Positions 1-22,680 of a DNA stretch of 64,000 nt are shown in pieces (position 1 is the stretch's first letter; every line of letters begins with the position of its first letter). Under the pieces are notes generated by a model, which was not told where the DNA came from, searched no databases, and saw only the letters and a list, made by a program, of their open reading frames with translations. Origin of the DNA: Marisa cornuarietis (lineage: Eukaryota > Mollusca > Gastropoda > Architaenioglossa > Ampullariidae); NCBI GenBank assembly GCA_004794655.1, contig SMMW01000584.1, positions 6,268,001-6,332,000 of the forward strand. The letters are read 5' to 3'. The position numbers and the translations under genes are program-made.

Positions 1-2086
1 AGACTAGAGATGAAGCTCCTCAGAGGCATCTACAAGGCAGAACCAATGCTGGATACCTTTAGTTACAATCAGGTGCAATATTGGAGGTGACAGGTTTGGT
101 CATTAGCTACTGTTTCAGGGACCTCTCTTGAGCTGTAGCTGTGGAGGTGGTCACCTTTAAGGCAGCAGGGTATACTCGGTCTGGAACCATGGGCTCCTGA
201 AGTTTTGAGTTGAGTATGTATATGTTCATATCTCTGTTGCAGATCTCTGTGCCAAGTCATAATTATGTGGTCAAGCATGAATGTCAGTTTTCTAGACATA
301 AAATCAGCTTTTATCAGATGAATGGAAAATGTGTTCTCTTAATTTGTCATCACATTGCCATGCTGGAGCATGTTTCAGGCAGTTTTTAATTACTAAGTGT
401 GCTCACAAGTGAACTGCATTTTTCATCTGATATCTGTGCAATGCTTGAAGTAATGTGCTCTTAAAAACTTTTACATTAAAGATAGCTGGTGCTATAGCTT
501 TTATGCAAACATACTTGTCTACTTCTTTGGAAAGTGAATTGTTCATTTCTTTGCCAGTGTAAAAGCTGTTCACTCTGAAAGTAAATCTGTGGTACTTGAG
601 TGTCTGTATTCTGTTGCACTCAAAGAGTGATATTTGGAAATTACAGGATATGTTCCATGCCAAGGTTAACTGGGTGAGATTTATAATTATTATGTAACGT
701 TATTAGGCATATGAAAGTTTGACAGCTGCTCGTGATAGACGTTTGAAAAACTATGAACAAATGATAAATTCAGTCGACTGAAACTAGAGGAAATCCATAG
801 CTCCTTCATATTATATTACATTTCTGTAAATGCAGTGAACTATTTGATGGGTATCTTGTTCAGGATACACAATGTACATCACATAAGGAGCAATCACAAT
901 AGAAAAGTCATATAATATCTTTCAAATAAGAGAAAACAATTTCTGGGCATGTTTAATACTGAAATGATGCTTCATCCTATGTATGTATTTTGTTCTGCTA
1001 CAATAGTGTGATACTCATGTTTTAGAGCTGGGCATTGCACTTGACTGGCATGACCACTTTGAGCTAAGATTTCATTTTTCCATAACATATATCAAGGGCA
1101 AAAAACAAAACCTGGTCTCTTTTCTGGAGATTTTAAACACATAAATGTTTGTTAGAGATGTGAAATCACTTCAAGGGCATATCTACTGTGAGCTAACATT
1201 TTATTCTTCCATGAGACATCAAGAGCAAAAAGCAGAATTTGCTGTCTTTTCTGGAGGATTTTAGTACCTGAAGTGAATATTTAATTGTAGGTAAAGACCA
1301 GTAACCTAGTGATCATAAGGACGGTGATAAGTGGGTGGATCATTATGTGAAGGCACCGCATGTATAACATGGGGCATAATCCTCTCCTTCGGCCTTTATC
1401 ATCATAAGTTTGCTACCCAGCTGCCTTTACCTTTTCCGACATCACGTTTCTGCTAGGTGGGTGGGAGAGGGTTTCCAGTCACAGGTCCAAATGATGACAA
1501 TATACCTGGTTCCTACTGTTCAAGTCCCCCAGCACAAGGGATCTTGTAGGAAAATGGGGAAATATGAGAAATAGTAATAAGTAGGGAAAACAGATATCCA
1601 AGTGGCTAGAGCAGTGACATCTGAGGTGCACACAATACCTAGTTTGATGGCACAGCACTCCTTCTCCATTTGACCTAGACGTTGTAGGGAGTACCTGAGT
1701 CTTTAGAAGGTTAGGAAAGGAAAGACAGGATGAGAATAACACAGCCCTCTCAAAAATGCTGGCCATTAGTCTCATTCCCCTGTGACTGAAAGGACTTTCT
1801 TTACCTTTTATAAGCACATAAAAAAGGTGTGGAAAAGTTTTTCAGACTTTTAAAACAAAGGTAAAAATGTATCTCTAAATTGGCAATTTATTAACATTAA
1901 CATTTGATGAATAAATAACGTAACTTTAATGATACCTATATTTTGCACCATATACCAATCAAATGTTCCTGCTTTTTGGCAAGAAGTCATAACCAATAAA
2001 CTTCAGTTACTTGTAATAGGTATCAATATATCAGTGTTAATGCCTGACAAGCATATAATATTAAGGCATGCCGCATTTTATCAATA
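1..2086. other. No recognisable gene
   Basis: AT-rich sequence with only short shadow ORFs, none showing a domain or exon-like splice context. I see nothing to annotate before the hAT terminus near base 2095. Confidence 0.5.
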
Positions 2087-2221
2087 CTGTTTTCCAGGCA
2101 TGTCAAACTGGTCCCACATGGGTCACATTTGTGTTGTTATGAGGGCCGCACACGACAACTAATCGAAGTCATTTAATAAAAATTATTGCAGAATATTCTT
2201 ATTACTTAAACTTAAAACATG

Positions 2222-3625
2222 TATAATAATAATAATAATAGTGAAGATTTTTATAGCGCATATTCACACTCATAGAGAGCATATTCTTAGCGCTTAAAAC
2301 GAGGAAGAGACGTGGACTAAGTAGATACAAAACAAAGGGGACGAAAGAAAACGACAGTACTGACGACGAAACAGAAAACAAAAGGCATCAAGTAACAAGA
2401 ACAGAGAAATATTGTGATTCTGCGAGAAAGATGGGTAAAGTAGCAAGAGGGAAGGGGGGGTTAAGAAGGACTAGCATTGTGTGGACTGTGTTAGGAGTAA
2501 TGCTCAAGGAAGAGGTGCGTTTTCAGTGCAGATTTGAAAGATTCAGTTGTAGGAAGGTGGCAGATATGGAAAGGGAGAGAGTTCCATTGTTTTGCAGCAC
2601 AGTAGCCAAAAGTCCTGTGACCATATGTTGTTGTTCTGGTGACAGGAACAGTTAGGATACGGTCGTCAGACGAAGAGCGTAGTTGGACAGGAGCCAGCAA
2701 AGAAATTAAAACACAGCACAGACAGTTTGTACTGAATGCGAGAACGGATGGGTAGCCAGTGTAGAAAACGAAGGAGAGAAGTGACATGGTCCCATTTCCT
2801 TGCTCTAAGCACCAGACGCACAGCAGAGTTCTGTACTCTCTGGAGTCTCTGAATGAGGTAGTCGGGGCAGCCTGCCAGCAAGGAGTTGCAGTAGTCAAGT
2901 CGAGAAAGAACAAACGCACAGACAAGAGTGTTGGTAGCACGTGTAGAGAGAAAGTGACGGATGGCACTGATCTTACGGATCTCATAATAGGCAGACCGAC
3001 AGACAGCTGCTACATGTCTATCGAGTGTCATGTCATCAGTGACAATAAATCCCAGATTCCTAACAGATGACGTGAAGGTGCTGTCGCCCACTTTGATGTG
3101 ATTGGGCAGACTGACGAGTGAAGGTTGATGTCTTCTTCTATGGCACAAGAGGGCTTCCGTTTTATCATCATTTAGTTTAAGCTTGTTTTTTACCATCCAG
3201 CCCTTGACATCGCTGATACAAGCTTCTAGAGAGCTAATAGCAGCGTGAGACTCAGCCGGTGGAGTGGAACAGTAAAGCTGCGTGTCGTCACCATAGGATT
3301 GATGAGAAACCTGGTGAGACTGGATGCACGATGAAAGTGGCTTAGTATACAAGATGAACAGAACTGGGCCAAGTACTGAGCCTTGGGGAACACCACAGAA
3401 AAGTGAAGCAGGGCGAGATATCTGACCATCAACTAACACAGTCTGGGTCCTATCAGTGAGATAAGAGTTGAACCAAGAGAGGGCAGGTCCAGAAATCCCG
3501 TAGAGGGTGTGGAGTCTGTGAAGAAGCAGAGAGTGGTCTATAGTGTCAAATGCAGCAGACAGGTCCAGTAGGGTTAATGGAGAGACATCACCACTGTCAA
3601 GAGCAGATAATGTCTGTTGTTACTT
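2222..3625 (-). mobile_element. 5'-truncated non-LTR retrotransposon, reverse transcriptase part
   Basis: A minus-strand frame open from about 3619 contains LDLSAAFDTIDHSLLL, then GVPQGSVLGPVLF, then SYGDDTQLY (the catalytic box), then RLDYCNSLLAG and LRFLHWLPI, which is the order seen in LINE reverse transcriptases. The catalytic box is YGDD rather than the usual F/YADD. The C-terminal stretch (WNSLPFH to LKTHLFLEHYS) sits in another frame, so there is at least one frameshift near 2690. The element ends in an (AAT)n tail at 2226-2240 preceded by a motif containing TATAGCGC. It is 5' truncated and has no endonuclease domain, so it is dead. It lies inside the hAT element. Confidence 0.85.
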
Positions 3626-3683
3626 TAATAAGAGTGGTCTTGGTGCTGTGGAAAGGTCTATAAAAAAAAATACAAATGGTTTA

Positions 3684-4415
3684 GCGGTTTCCGGTTCCTG
3701 GTCGATTCGACTAGGGTCGGTCCGACTAAGTCGTTTCATCTAACGGTCGAGTCATCTATAAGACGCATGAAATGCTATTGGATGCATGAAATGGAAAAAA
3801 AATTGAAGTGATTTGAATGTTAGTAAACGATTTAAATCTATCATGTAAACAGTGCTAATTGTCGTGTTAAGCCATCGGGCTCCACACGTACCAATCTCAC
3901 ATGCATGCTCTTAATCACACAGACTCAACAAGTCGGTGACGCATCCAACCGTCCCTAAGTTTAAAAATTGATGCGCATACGTAGGAACAGTTAAAAAAAC
4001 AGGCTTTTATTAAAGATGGAAGAAAATTGTAAGAGAAAAGAAGAAAGGGTGAACACTGCCAAAAATAATGGAAACCCACACAGCACCGTGCTGGGGTGCA
4101 ACCACACGTAAGGCGAGTACAACATAAGACAACCCCCACCCCTCCCGGATCACTGTCTGGGCCAACACTCCGCGGCAAATAATAAATAACGATAATAAAA
4201 AAAAACTAACTAGACGAGTGAGAGAGGCCGGGTAAGGGTTAAGCACTAACTGCTAACCTTGCTGGCAATGACGTCAAAAGAACCGACCTTAGTCGAACTG
4301 ACCCTAGTCGAAACGACCGTTAGTCGAACTGACCCTAGTCAAATCGACCTTAGTCAAAATGACCCTAGTCGAATCGACCTTAGTCGAAACAACCCTAGTT
4401 GAATTGACTGGTTAC
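3684..4415. mobile_element. MITE with inverted arrays of 15-bp subterminal repeats
   Basis: Left end (about 3684-3735) carries units such as GACTAGGGTCGGTCC and GACTAAGTCG. The right end (4283-4415) carries about eight units of the same motif in inverse orientation (GACCTTAGTCGAA / GACCCTAGTCGAA). The outer edges, AGCGGTTTCC at the left and GGTTACCGCA at the right, are rough inverted matches. The interior has no transposase. I infer a non-autonomous DNA transposon; the superfamily is not identified and the exact ends are uncertain. Confidence 0.5.
4283..4405. repeat. 15-bp tandem repeat array
   Basis: About eight units with the pattern GACC(C/T)TAGTCGAA followed by two variable bases. Units ending in CCTTAGTC and CCCTAGTC roughly alternate. 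The array forms the right subterminal part of the MITE. Confidence 0.8.
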
Positions 4416-4907
4416 CGCAGTTTCCACATTCATGAATGTAGTGTAACGAAGTACAGTGGAACCTCAAATGGTTTGATAACTGGTGCCCGTCATCCAAATA
4501 ATCAAAAAGAATTCTAAAAATCTGCAAATGCTAGAATAGGTACCTTCATGCACTGTTTGATTTCCGACGTTACATTATGATGAAAGCTTAGCAACTGATT
4601 CCCCCTTTTCGGCATGTTCAACAATTTGCAGCTTTGTCGCAATTGACAAAACAACAATATTTCTTTTCACTCCCGCACCAGATCCCGCTTTTTCGAAATT
4701 AACTTATACAAAACTGCTTTCTAACCTTGAGGTGCGGGCGCCAACTGAATTAACTTGGAACAAAGCATTGCCTTCATGGACACTGTGATCCATACACAAT
4801 CTTTTCCAAGAAAAGCATTGAAGCAGAAGACAAATGTCAACGCTTATTGATGAATGCAATAGCAACAAATACACTGTACAAAAATTACCACCATTCAAAA
4901 TGAACGT

Positions 4908-5132
4908 TTATTTACAACTATTTTTAGTGTTTTGTCCTGAGGCTTGACACATCATTTTAATGACAGTTTTTGCTACGTCTGGCTGAAATGTCTGTGCAGT
5001 TCCAACTTTTATCAGAGATGAGAGGTGTTGATCAGTCAGTCTTGCTCTCTGAGAATTGTTTGTTGATTTCATGAAGGAAAAGAACTGTTCACATACAGGT
5101 AGAACCGAACATTGCCATAATCCTTGTGGCAA
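4908..5132 (-). pseudogene. hAT transposase C-terminal remnant
   Basis: The 74-codon frame contains CEQFFSFMKSTNNSQRARLTD followed by QHLSSLIKVGTAQTFQPD. The pattern CExxFSxMK...R..LTDxHLxxLxKV..A is typical of the C-terminal part of hAT transposases of the GTF2IRD2/ZBED type. Nothing of the BED finger or the catalytic domain is left nearby. It is the only coding trace of the composite hAT element. Confidence 0.7.
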
Positions 5133-5449
5133 ACTTCCTGAAGTTTTTTAACTTTTCAGGAAGGTATGAAAAGACCTATATAACAGATCTGCGAATCGCC
5201 ACAGTGTCCTTTGTGAAGGCTGCAGGTGTGCTTACAAAGGGCCCGTGGGCCATGTGTTTGACATGCCTACTGTATTCCATCAATATCACCCACCATAAGC
5301 CTACAATTGCCACATCAGGCAGTGAGCTTACATAATATCGACTATGGTGGATGCCTGGGTTAAAAGTGTCAACTGCATAAAACCAACTTTCCTGACGTTC
5401 ATGCTGTCTATTCCGTTTGTCAGGTGCAACAAATGTAGTCATAGAGGAA

Positions 5450-7910
5450 TTAAATAAAACCCATGATGTTGTCTAGATGCAGTGCAAACTTGGTTGGTTC
5501 CCCTGATGGGAATGGCAGTAAGGTAGAGAAGTCAACTGTTTCTAGAGTCTTTTTAAGTGTGCTGAAACAAGGGCCAAATATTGCAATTGCATTAACAACT
5601 CTGCAAACTTTTTTCAATCCTCTTCTCACTAGAGGGTTAGAAATAACTAGATATAAATATATACAACTGCATGAAATAAAGTACCTGAAACAGCAGTAAC
5701 TTTTCTAAAGCCATAGACCTGAGGTGCAATTTAAAACAGGTTACTAACAAAATAACATGCACAAGTGCAGCAGCATCTTAAAGAAATTATCTATGTGTTC
5801 AGGAGTACATCCAGACTAAAGTACCTGCACATGCAGTAATGTAAATAACCATCCTGGTGTAGACGTTGAGCCAGCTCCACCTGGTGGTTACTCATCAGCT
5901 GTTCATTAACCACCACCAGCAAAGGTTTTCCTGCTCCCAAGGCATCTAGGACACTGCCTGCACCTACACCAAGTCAAACACCTTCAGGTTCCCAAACTGC
6001 TTATAAAAAATACCTAGTTCTCATGCTTTCTCTCTCTCCCACAAACACAAAATGAATTTTCAAAATGTTCCCGCCAGAACATTATTTTCTTAACAAAACA
6101 TACTTTTGATACAAGGTGGTTTATGGAGCAGAAAATAATATTAAAACAAAAATTTAGCCAAAGAACTTGAATGGGTCTGGGTCAATTTGACTTTTGGTTT
6201 TGATCAAAGAAGGCTAGAAATGGATACTTTGCTGGTAGTACTAAGCTGTAGTGACTGCATCTATACTGACAGCATTCACCTTCTCCTCACCATGAGAATA
6301 GAATGAACTCTTTGTTTTGAGACCACTATATTATTATGTCTTTATTTTTTCTTTGTAAAGCACTTTGAGCTAGCCTTTGATGGAAGAGTTAAGCGCAATA
6401 TAAAATCACTTTAGCTTCTTTTTGTGACCAGCAAATAGTATGGAAAGCTTCATGCATTTTATCATTACCTGAACATGTATTAACAAAAGAATTTTTATTA
6501 TTAAGCTCAGGTAAACGCTATGCCATGCCTATATGTAAGAGTAACAGACACATAAAATCATTTGTGCCATCTGCAGTCCAGCTGCTTAATCTTAGATGAG
6601 CTGTCAGTGCTGTGTGTGTGCGTGTGTGATGTATGTGTATACTTGATTTCCTTGTAAGTTTTTTTTATCTATATATATATATGACACGTTACTTGCCCAC
6701 TTTTTTTTCTCCATTCATTGTTGAACTAGAGCACATTCCCATATTCAAATTGCCCAATGGGACAAATAAAGTTGGTCATTGTCATTTTATTATTACTATT
6801 ATTGTTGGGACAATGTGGTCTCATTTGAAACAATCTGGTCATGGCTGGGGTAAATCCAACTTGGGTGTGAGGTTGATATGGCTGGAGTGATATGATTTGG
6901 GGTCAAAATGACTGCTATCATACATGCATCCTTAATCACAGTGGATTCCATATCATGAGGCTTGTGTCTGCAGAAGGTATCTGAATCTAACCGCTTTTGT
7001 ATGATACCATCACTTTTCTGTACTCTCTAGGTCTCTATGAGAGTGCTCCTTCAATTTAAGTGTGAAAATTAGGCCTATGTATTCTTTGCATTGGTAGGTG
7101 GAATCACAGCTCCACTGTTGTTTAGGAATTTAGGTTTCAAGGGATGTGTGTATGGAAGGAGGGTCTATAATAATAATGAAGATTTTTATAGCGCATATTC
7201 ACACTCATAGAGAGCATGCTCTTAGCGCTTAAAACGGGGAAGAGACGTGGACTAAGTAGATACAGAACAAAGGGGACGAAAGAAAACGAAAATACTGACG
7301 ACGAAACAGAAAACAATAGGCATCAAGTAACAGGAACAGAGAAATATAGTGATTCTGCCGAGAAAGATGGGTAAAGTAGCAAGATGGATGGGGGGGGGGG
7401 TTAAGAAGGACTAGCATTGTGGACTGTGTTAGGAGTAATGCTCAAGTAGAGGATCACCAATGAATAAGCATTGACTCTGACCAACCAGCATGGCTGATTA
7501 CAAGATCAGCTGAGCGTATGTCATCACTGATGTCTTCCTTATATCTGTAGTATTCCACACCAGGGTTTTTCGGACTCACACACCGTGATTCGGGCTCAAA
7601 GCTGCCACGACCAATTTGCAGCAGCACTTTAGTGAATCCAAGAGTTCCCAGTACCTGCAGAAAAAATTATGGATGTTTCCTTTTCAGATGCTATGTCATT
7701 AGTGGATATGGTAAAATCATATAGCCTACATATAACACTACAAGTTTATACGAGTACAGGTAACAAAATAGCAAAAGCCGTGTCCTGCCTACGTCTACGT
7801 CAGCTAAACGTTGCGCATTGTCACACCTTCAAAATGTCGTCGGCTGTAGCAGTTTTTACAAGTTCGACAAACTCAGTGGTGCCTACTGTGACAAACACAT
7901 TTTTCTCCAT
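5450..7910 (-). CDS. ALG13: UDP-N-acetylglucosamine transferase subunit ALG13
   Basis: Four exons on the minus strand: 7827-7910, 7486-7654, 5825-5963 and 5450-5561. Phases close to give 167 aa, close to the 165 aa of the short human isoform. The start [14 protein letters not shown] matches the N-terminal [10 protein letters not shown] motif. Later come [38 protein letters not shown] (spanning exons 2 and 3), then [13 protein letters not shown] and [15 protein letters not shown], all hallmarks of the GT28-type C-terminal fold. In the family, ALG13 pairs with membrane-bound ALG14 on the cytosolic face of the ER and adds the second GlcNAc to the dolichol-linked oligosaccharide. There is no OTU or Tudor extension. 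The donor after exon 2 (GTTGGT) is weak. Intron 2 holds several repeats, including a LINE tail. The start ATG sits at 7908-7910, upstream of a divergent gene. Confidence 0.93.
6320..6412 (+). repeat. SINE/LINE 3'-tail fragment
   Basis: AAAGCACTTTGAGCTAGCC followed by AGCGCAATATAAAATCAC. The GTAAAGCACTTTGAGC...GCGC(A/T)ATATAAA pattern recurs as the 3' end of several short interspersed elements in this window. It lies in ALG13 intron 2. Confidence 0.45.
6720..6800 (+). repeat. Rex1/CR1-like LINE 3' tail
   Basis: AATTGCCCAATGGGACAAATAAAG followed by a (TTATTAC)-rich tail. The short hairpin plus ACAAATAAAG resembles the 3' end of the minus-strand element at 54910-55680. Solo tail, inside ALG13 intron 2. 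Confidence 0.4.
7164..7450 (-). mobile_element. Second, severely 5'-truncated copy of the 2.2-kb LINE
   Basis: Nearly identical to 2226-2510: same AATAATGAAGATTTTTATAGCGC tail start, same AGAGACGTGGACTAAGTAGATAC stretch and the same end near the LINE stop codon (GGAGTAATGCTCAAG). Truncation falls about 40 bp from the ALG13 exon 2 donor. It carries no coding sequence beyond the extreme C terminus. Confidence 0.85.
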
Positions 7911-10055
7911 CGTTTATGACGAAGACAGAATGAACGTTACATCAAGAACTTGGCTTTGAACGAAGCATTATCTTCTCTTGGACCATTAATCTTTTCACTC
8001 GGCTAATTTTTCTAAAGGGTGGAGGGATAGAGAGGAAAAAGAAAGTTTGAATTAAGTAAATACGCAGATATCAAATAAAGCAATATATAAATATAAAAAA
8101 TTATTCAAAAAGTATTTAACATGTGAATTTTGGTTTTAAGCTGGAAATCTCATTTCAAGTATTCGTTTTTCCACTAACTACAGAATCCATATTTCTATTA
8201 TTCATTTTCAACAGTGGGAACGCAGTAAGAAAATAATTTTACTGTAATAAAATAATTTTAATCACATTTTATTAATTTTATCAACTTTTTTGGCGTAAAA
8301 GACTTGACTAGAAAAATACAAATCGTTATATAAGCATCACACCAATGGCAACGAGACTGGCTAAATGGTGTCTGTCTTGTTGATAATCTATCGATGATTT
8401 GTTATTTGAAGTGCTTTTTGCGTTTCATTGGCACATTTTGGGTGAGTAATCCTTACAAATAATAATAGAAAGATATGAATACATAACTTTTCAGGCCATT
8501 ATATAAGCTAAAGGACTCTTTTTGATGGTTTTCTTGTATTTTTTCCTTGCCATAAATGGTAAAGCATTTTCATGGAACTCCACTCCTACTAAAAGTCCTA
8601 GTGGTACTATACGCACACAGCATGCTTGACACAAGATCAGGACACAAGAGTTACATTGTTTTTACTGTGTGACACATAAATAAGCATGATAAATACATTC
8701 ATCCATATCTTATTAAACAGTTTGATTGATTGTTAAACTAAATCCAAGTTGGTATTTCATCCTTTCTCCCAAGATCTTCTTGAACGACACAAAGCGCAAA
8801 TAACCCTATAGATACACGAGAATTTTGTTTTATGTTTTGCATAGTAAACATTTTGTTAGCACTATGATACTCCACTGTGTTAAAAGACAACATATGGTGT
8901 TTGTAGGAGGTGCATTATTTATGTCTCTGTTAATACAGATTAGTACTGGGAGAAAACAACATACAACTTATGGGAATTTGTTACTGCAAAATTACTGTTC
9001 TTTATTAGCTCTAGTTTAATTTATGTTATCAGTAACTGATAACGAGCATAACATTAGGTTTTATAAATGACGACAAAGCATTGTATCCAAAGGTAAAACT
9101 AAAAGATTTTCTTTATAGTTTATCATACTAGTGACATATTTTATTCTTATAGGACATATCATGAGGCTATTAAAAATGCCAGACCAGGTCAGAGTAAATG
9201 ATAGCATTTATAACTACCAGATTTTGTGTAAATATTACAAACCAAAATCATATGCTTGCACTTTTGGGAAAGGGTTCATTGCCTGATTGATTGCCTGATT
9301 GTTCTAAGTATAAGTTAGCACAAAGTTGTCTTTTCTTGATACATTGTCACCGTTAACATTTTTCCTGTTAAAAAACCTAAATTGTAACAGTTAAGTTTGA
9401 AGAAGACATGCATGTGGGGTGTGTGTGTGTGGTTTAGGTATTGTGCACTTTAAATATATATATATATAGTGGTTTTTCCAGCAGTAGCATTTAAATAGCT
9501 ATTAAGGAGTTTCTGTTTGTATAAACTCTGTGAAAAACATAGACAGTGAAACAGTTTTTGAAGTCCATTGTCACAGTATTTGAACTATAAATGTTTTGCT
9601 ATAACAGATACAAATGTGAAAAGATATTTGCTTTTGCCACCTACTGCTGGCTACCAGATGCAGAAATGACAGCCAGTAGCATGATGAAATTTTTCTCTCA
9701 TGAGCATTGTTTCGTACAGGCCAAAGAAATGTAACCAAAAACATACAGCTTTTTTTCACAATACAATGAGCAGTTTTCCTAAGTAACATAGTATTATTAA
9801 TATACAGCAGTCATCTATACTGCCACCTTGTAAAACTTGTGAGTGTAGTTTCATTTTGTTCTTTTGAAGGGGGAAATTAATCAGTATCAAAGAAAATTTT
9901 CAAATGATAAATATATCATTAAAAACAAATATTGTGTTATTAGGACCACCCATTTCTTGTGTTATGGTGCATGCCAAATGATGCCTATCTATAAAGTCCA
10001 TAACAATCGTTGTTGTTGCTGCTGTCATTAGAACTATTTTTTAATTTATAGAAAA
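7911..10055. promoter_or_regulatory. Divergent intergenic region, probable promoters of ALG13 and RNF111
   Basis: The two genes face away from each other. At 8340-8440 there are CCAAT-type motifs (ACCAATGGCAACGAG; TTCATTGG), a TATCGATGA motif and then TTTTGG followed by GTGAGT at 8440, a plausible donor of a noncoding first RNF111 exon. The coding exon begins after a TTTATAG acceptor at 10051, which means an upstream noncoding exon should exist. The rest is AT-rich with TA and TG repeats near 9410-9470. The promoter assignment is inference. Confidence 0.35.
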
Positions 10056-21591
<11,536 letters not shown>

Positions 21592-22555
21592 TCTACTCAG
21601 CCTGCAGGCCTTGGGTCATGACTTACCTTCACTGCCTGGTTCCATCCACCTCCTCTGGTGTTGGTGCTGGCATGGCAAAGTGCTCTTTTTCTGTAGTAGT
21701 GTGGGTTTGGCCTCTCTACCTCATGAATGTACTGAGTTCCAAAATAGCTGACTTTAGTTCTTTTGGTCATGTCGGTGGGGTTTGCCTCTATCTTGTGTTG
21801 GAGGGGAAGGGGAGATATGAACTTGGAATTAATGTTAAGAGCTTTTACAAAAATTGTGATTAATAAAATATCTTTGGATCCATAGGTATCCAGTCTGGGT
21901 AAACCTGGTTGTCTTCAAGACAATGCCAACATTTGATGTTGGGAATGTGCAGGATTTAAAATCCTTGCCAAAAGTTTAGACCAGCATAAGATGGTCTGAT
22001 AGAATATGTATGCAGAATTTGTGAAAACAAGTGTTTCTAACAATATTGCATAGCAATATAGGAATGGGCAGCAGGGTATTAAGACTATGTTGATGTAAGA
22101 CTAATGCAGATGTATATGAAATATGAACTGTAATGCATCAGCCAGCAAAGGTGGTGGCTAATAAGGCAGTAATATTTGTAATAAGAGTTACAAATCAGTG
22201 GCATAGAAATTTCAGCAAGTTGAAAAGCACAGTTAAAGCAGCATGTATTGTGTCTGGCAAAAAGCAAGGCTATGACCACCAGTGCTGCAGATTAGAAAAC
22301 AGGAGCCGCAGGTTGGTGATTGTAATATTTTAAGTGCATGATGTACAGCCTAGAATGTTGCATGAAAATTATCTCAAGGCATATTTTTAACTGCCTCCAT
22401 CATTGTTAATTATAAGCAGATATTTATACAAGATGTGCTGGATCGCATTCAGAGTGTAGTAACTGTAGTAAGTTTTTATTCTTGGGAAATGGCAATTTAA
22501 GGTTGGAAGTGCAGCATTGTCCATGACGTGATGCAGAAGTTCATGGTTTTAATAT

Positions 22556-22680
22556 AATAATATGTAGGGTAAATAGAATTTTGCAGTTCCTTTAAAATCG
22601 AGGGCACTTGGGTTGGGAGGGCCAAATTTGCAGTGTTCTAAGGTGGATGGATTGGCATGGGTAGACTTTGTAATTTTCTT
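22556..22680 (+). repeat. Dispersed repeat, intact relative of the Kolobok-like insertion site
   Basis: ATAATATGTAGGGTA...TGCAGTTCCTTTAAAATCGAGGG...GGTTGGGAGGGCCAAATTTGCAG...AAGGTGGATGGATTGG. The two halves match 17262-17288 and 18668-18755, which flank the TTAA element, so the element inserted into a sibling copy of this repeat. Confidence 0.65.

Larger units (their letters stand above)
2095..5269 (-). mobile_element. Decayed hAT transposon carrying nested insertions
   Basis: The left end reads CAGGCATGTCAAAC and the right end GTTTGACATGCCTA, so the termini are inverted copies. They are bordered by CTGTTTTC (2087-2094) and CTGTATTC (5270-5277), an 8-bp target duplication with one mismatch, as hAT elements make. 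A minus-strand remnant at 4908-5132 resembles the C-terminal dimerisation region of hAT transposases. The 3.2-kb span is inflated by a non-LTR retrotransposon (about 2222-3625) and a MITE (about 3684-4415). The right end lies only about 180 bp from the ALG13 stop codon. Confidence 0.68.

Noticed and set aside
2095..3439. Reverse transcriptase region as a host gene
   Set aside because: Frameshifted, 5' truncated, with a second truncated copy at 7164-7450.
4283..4405. CRISPR-like repeat array
   Set aside because: Units are contiguous 15-mers without spacers, inside a eukaryotic MITE.
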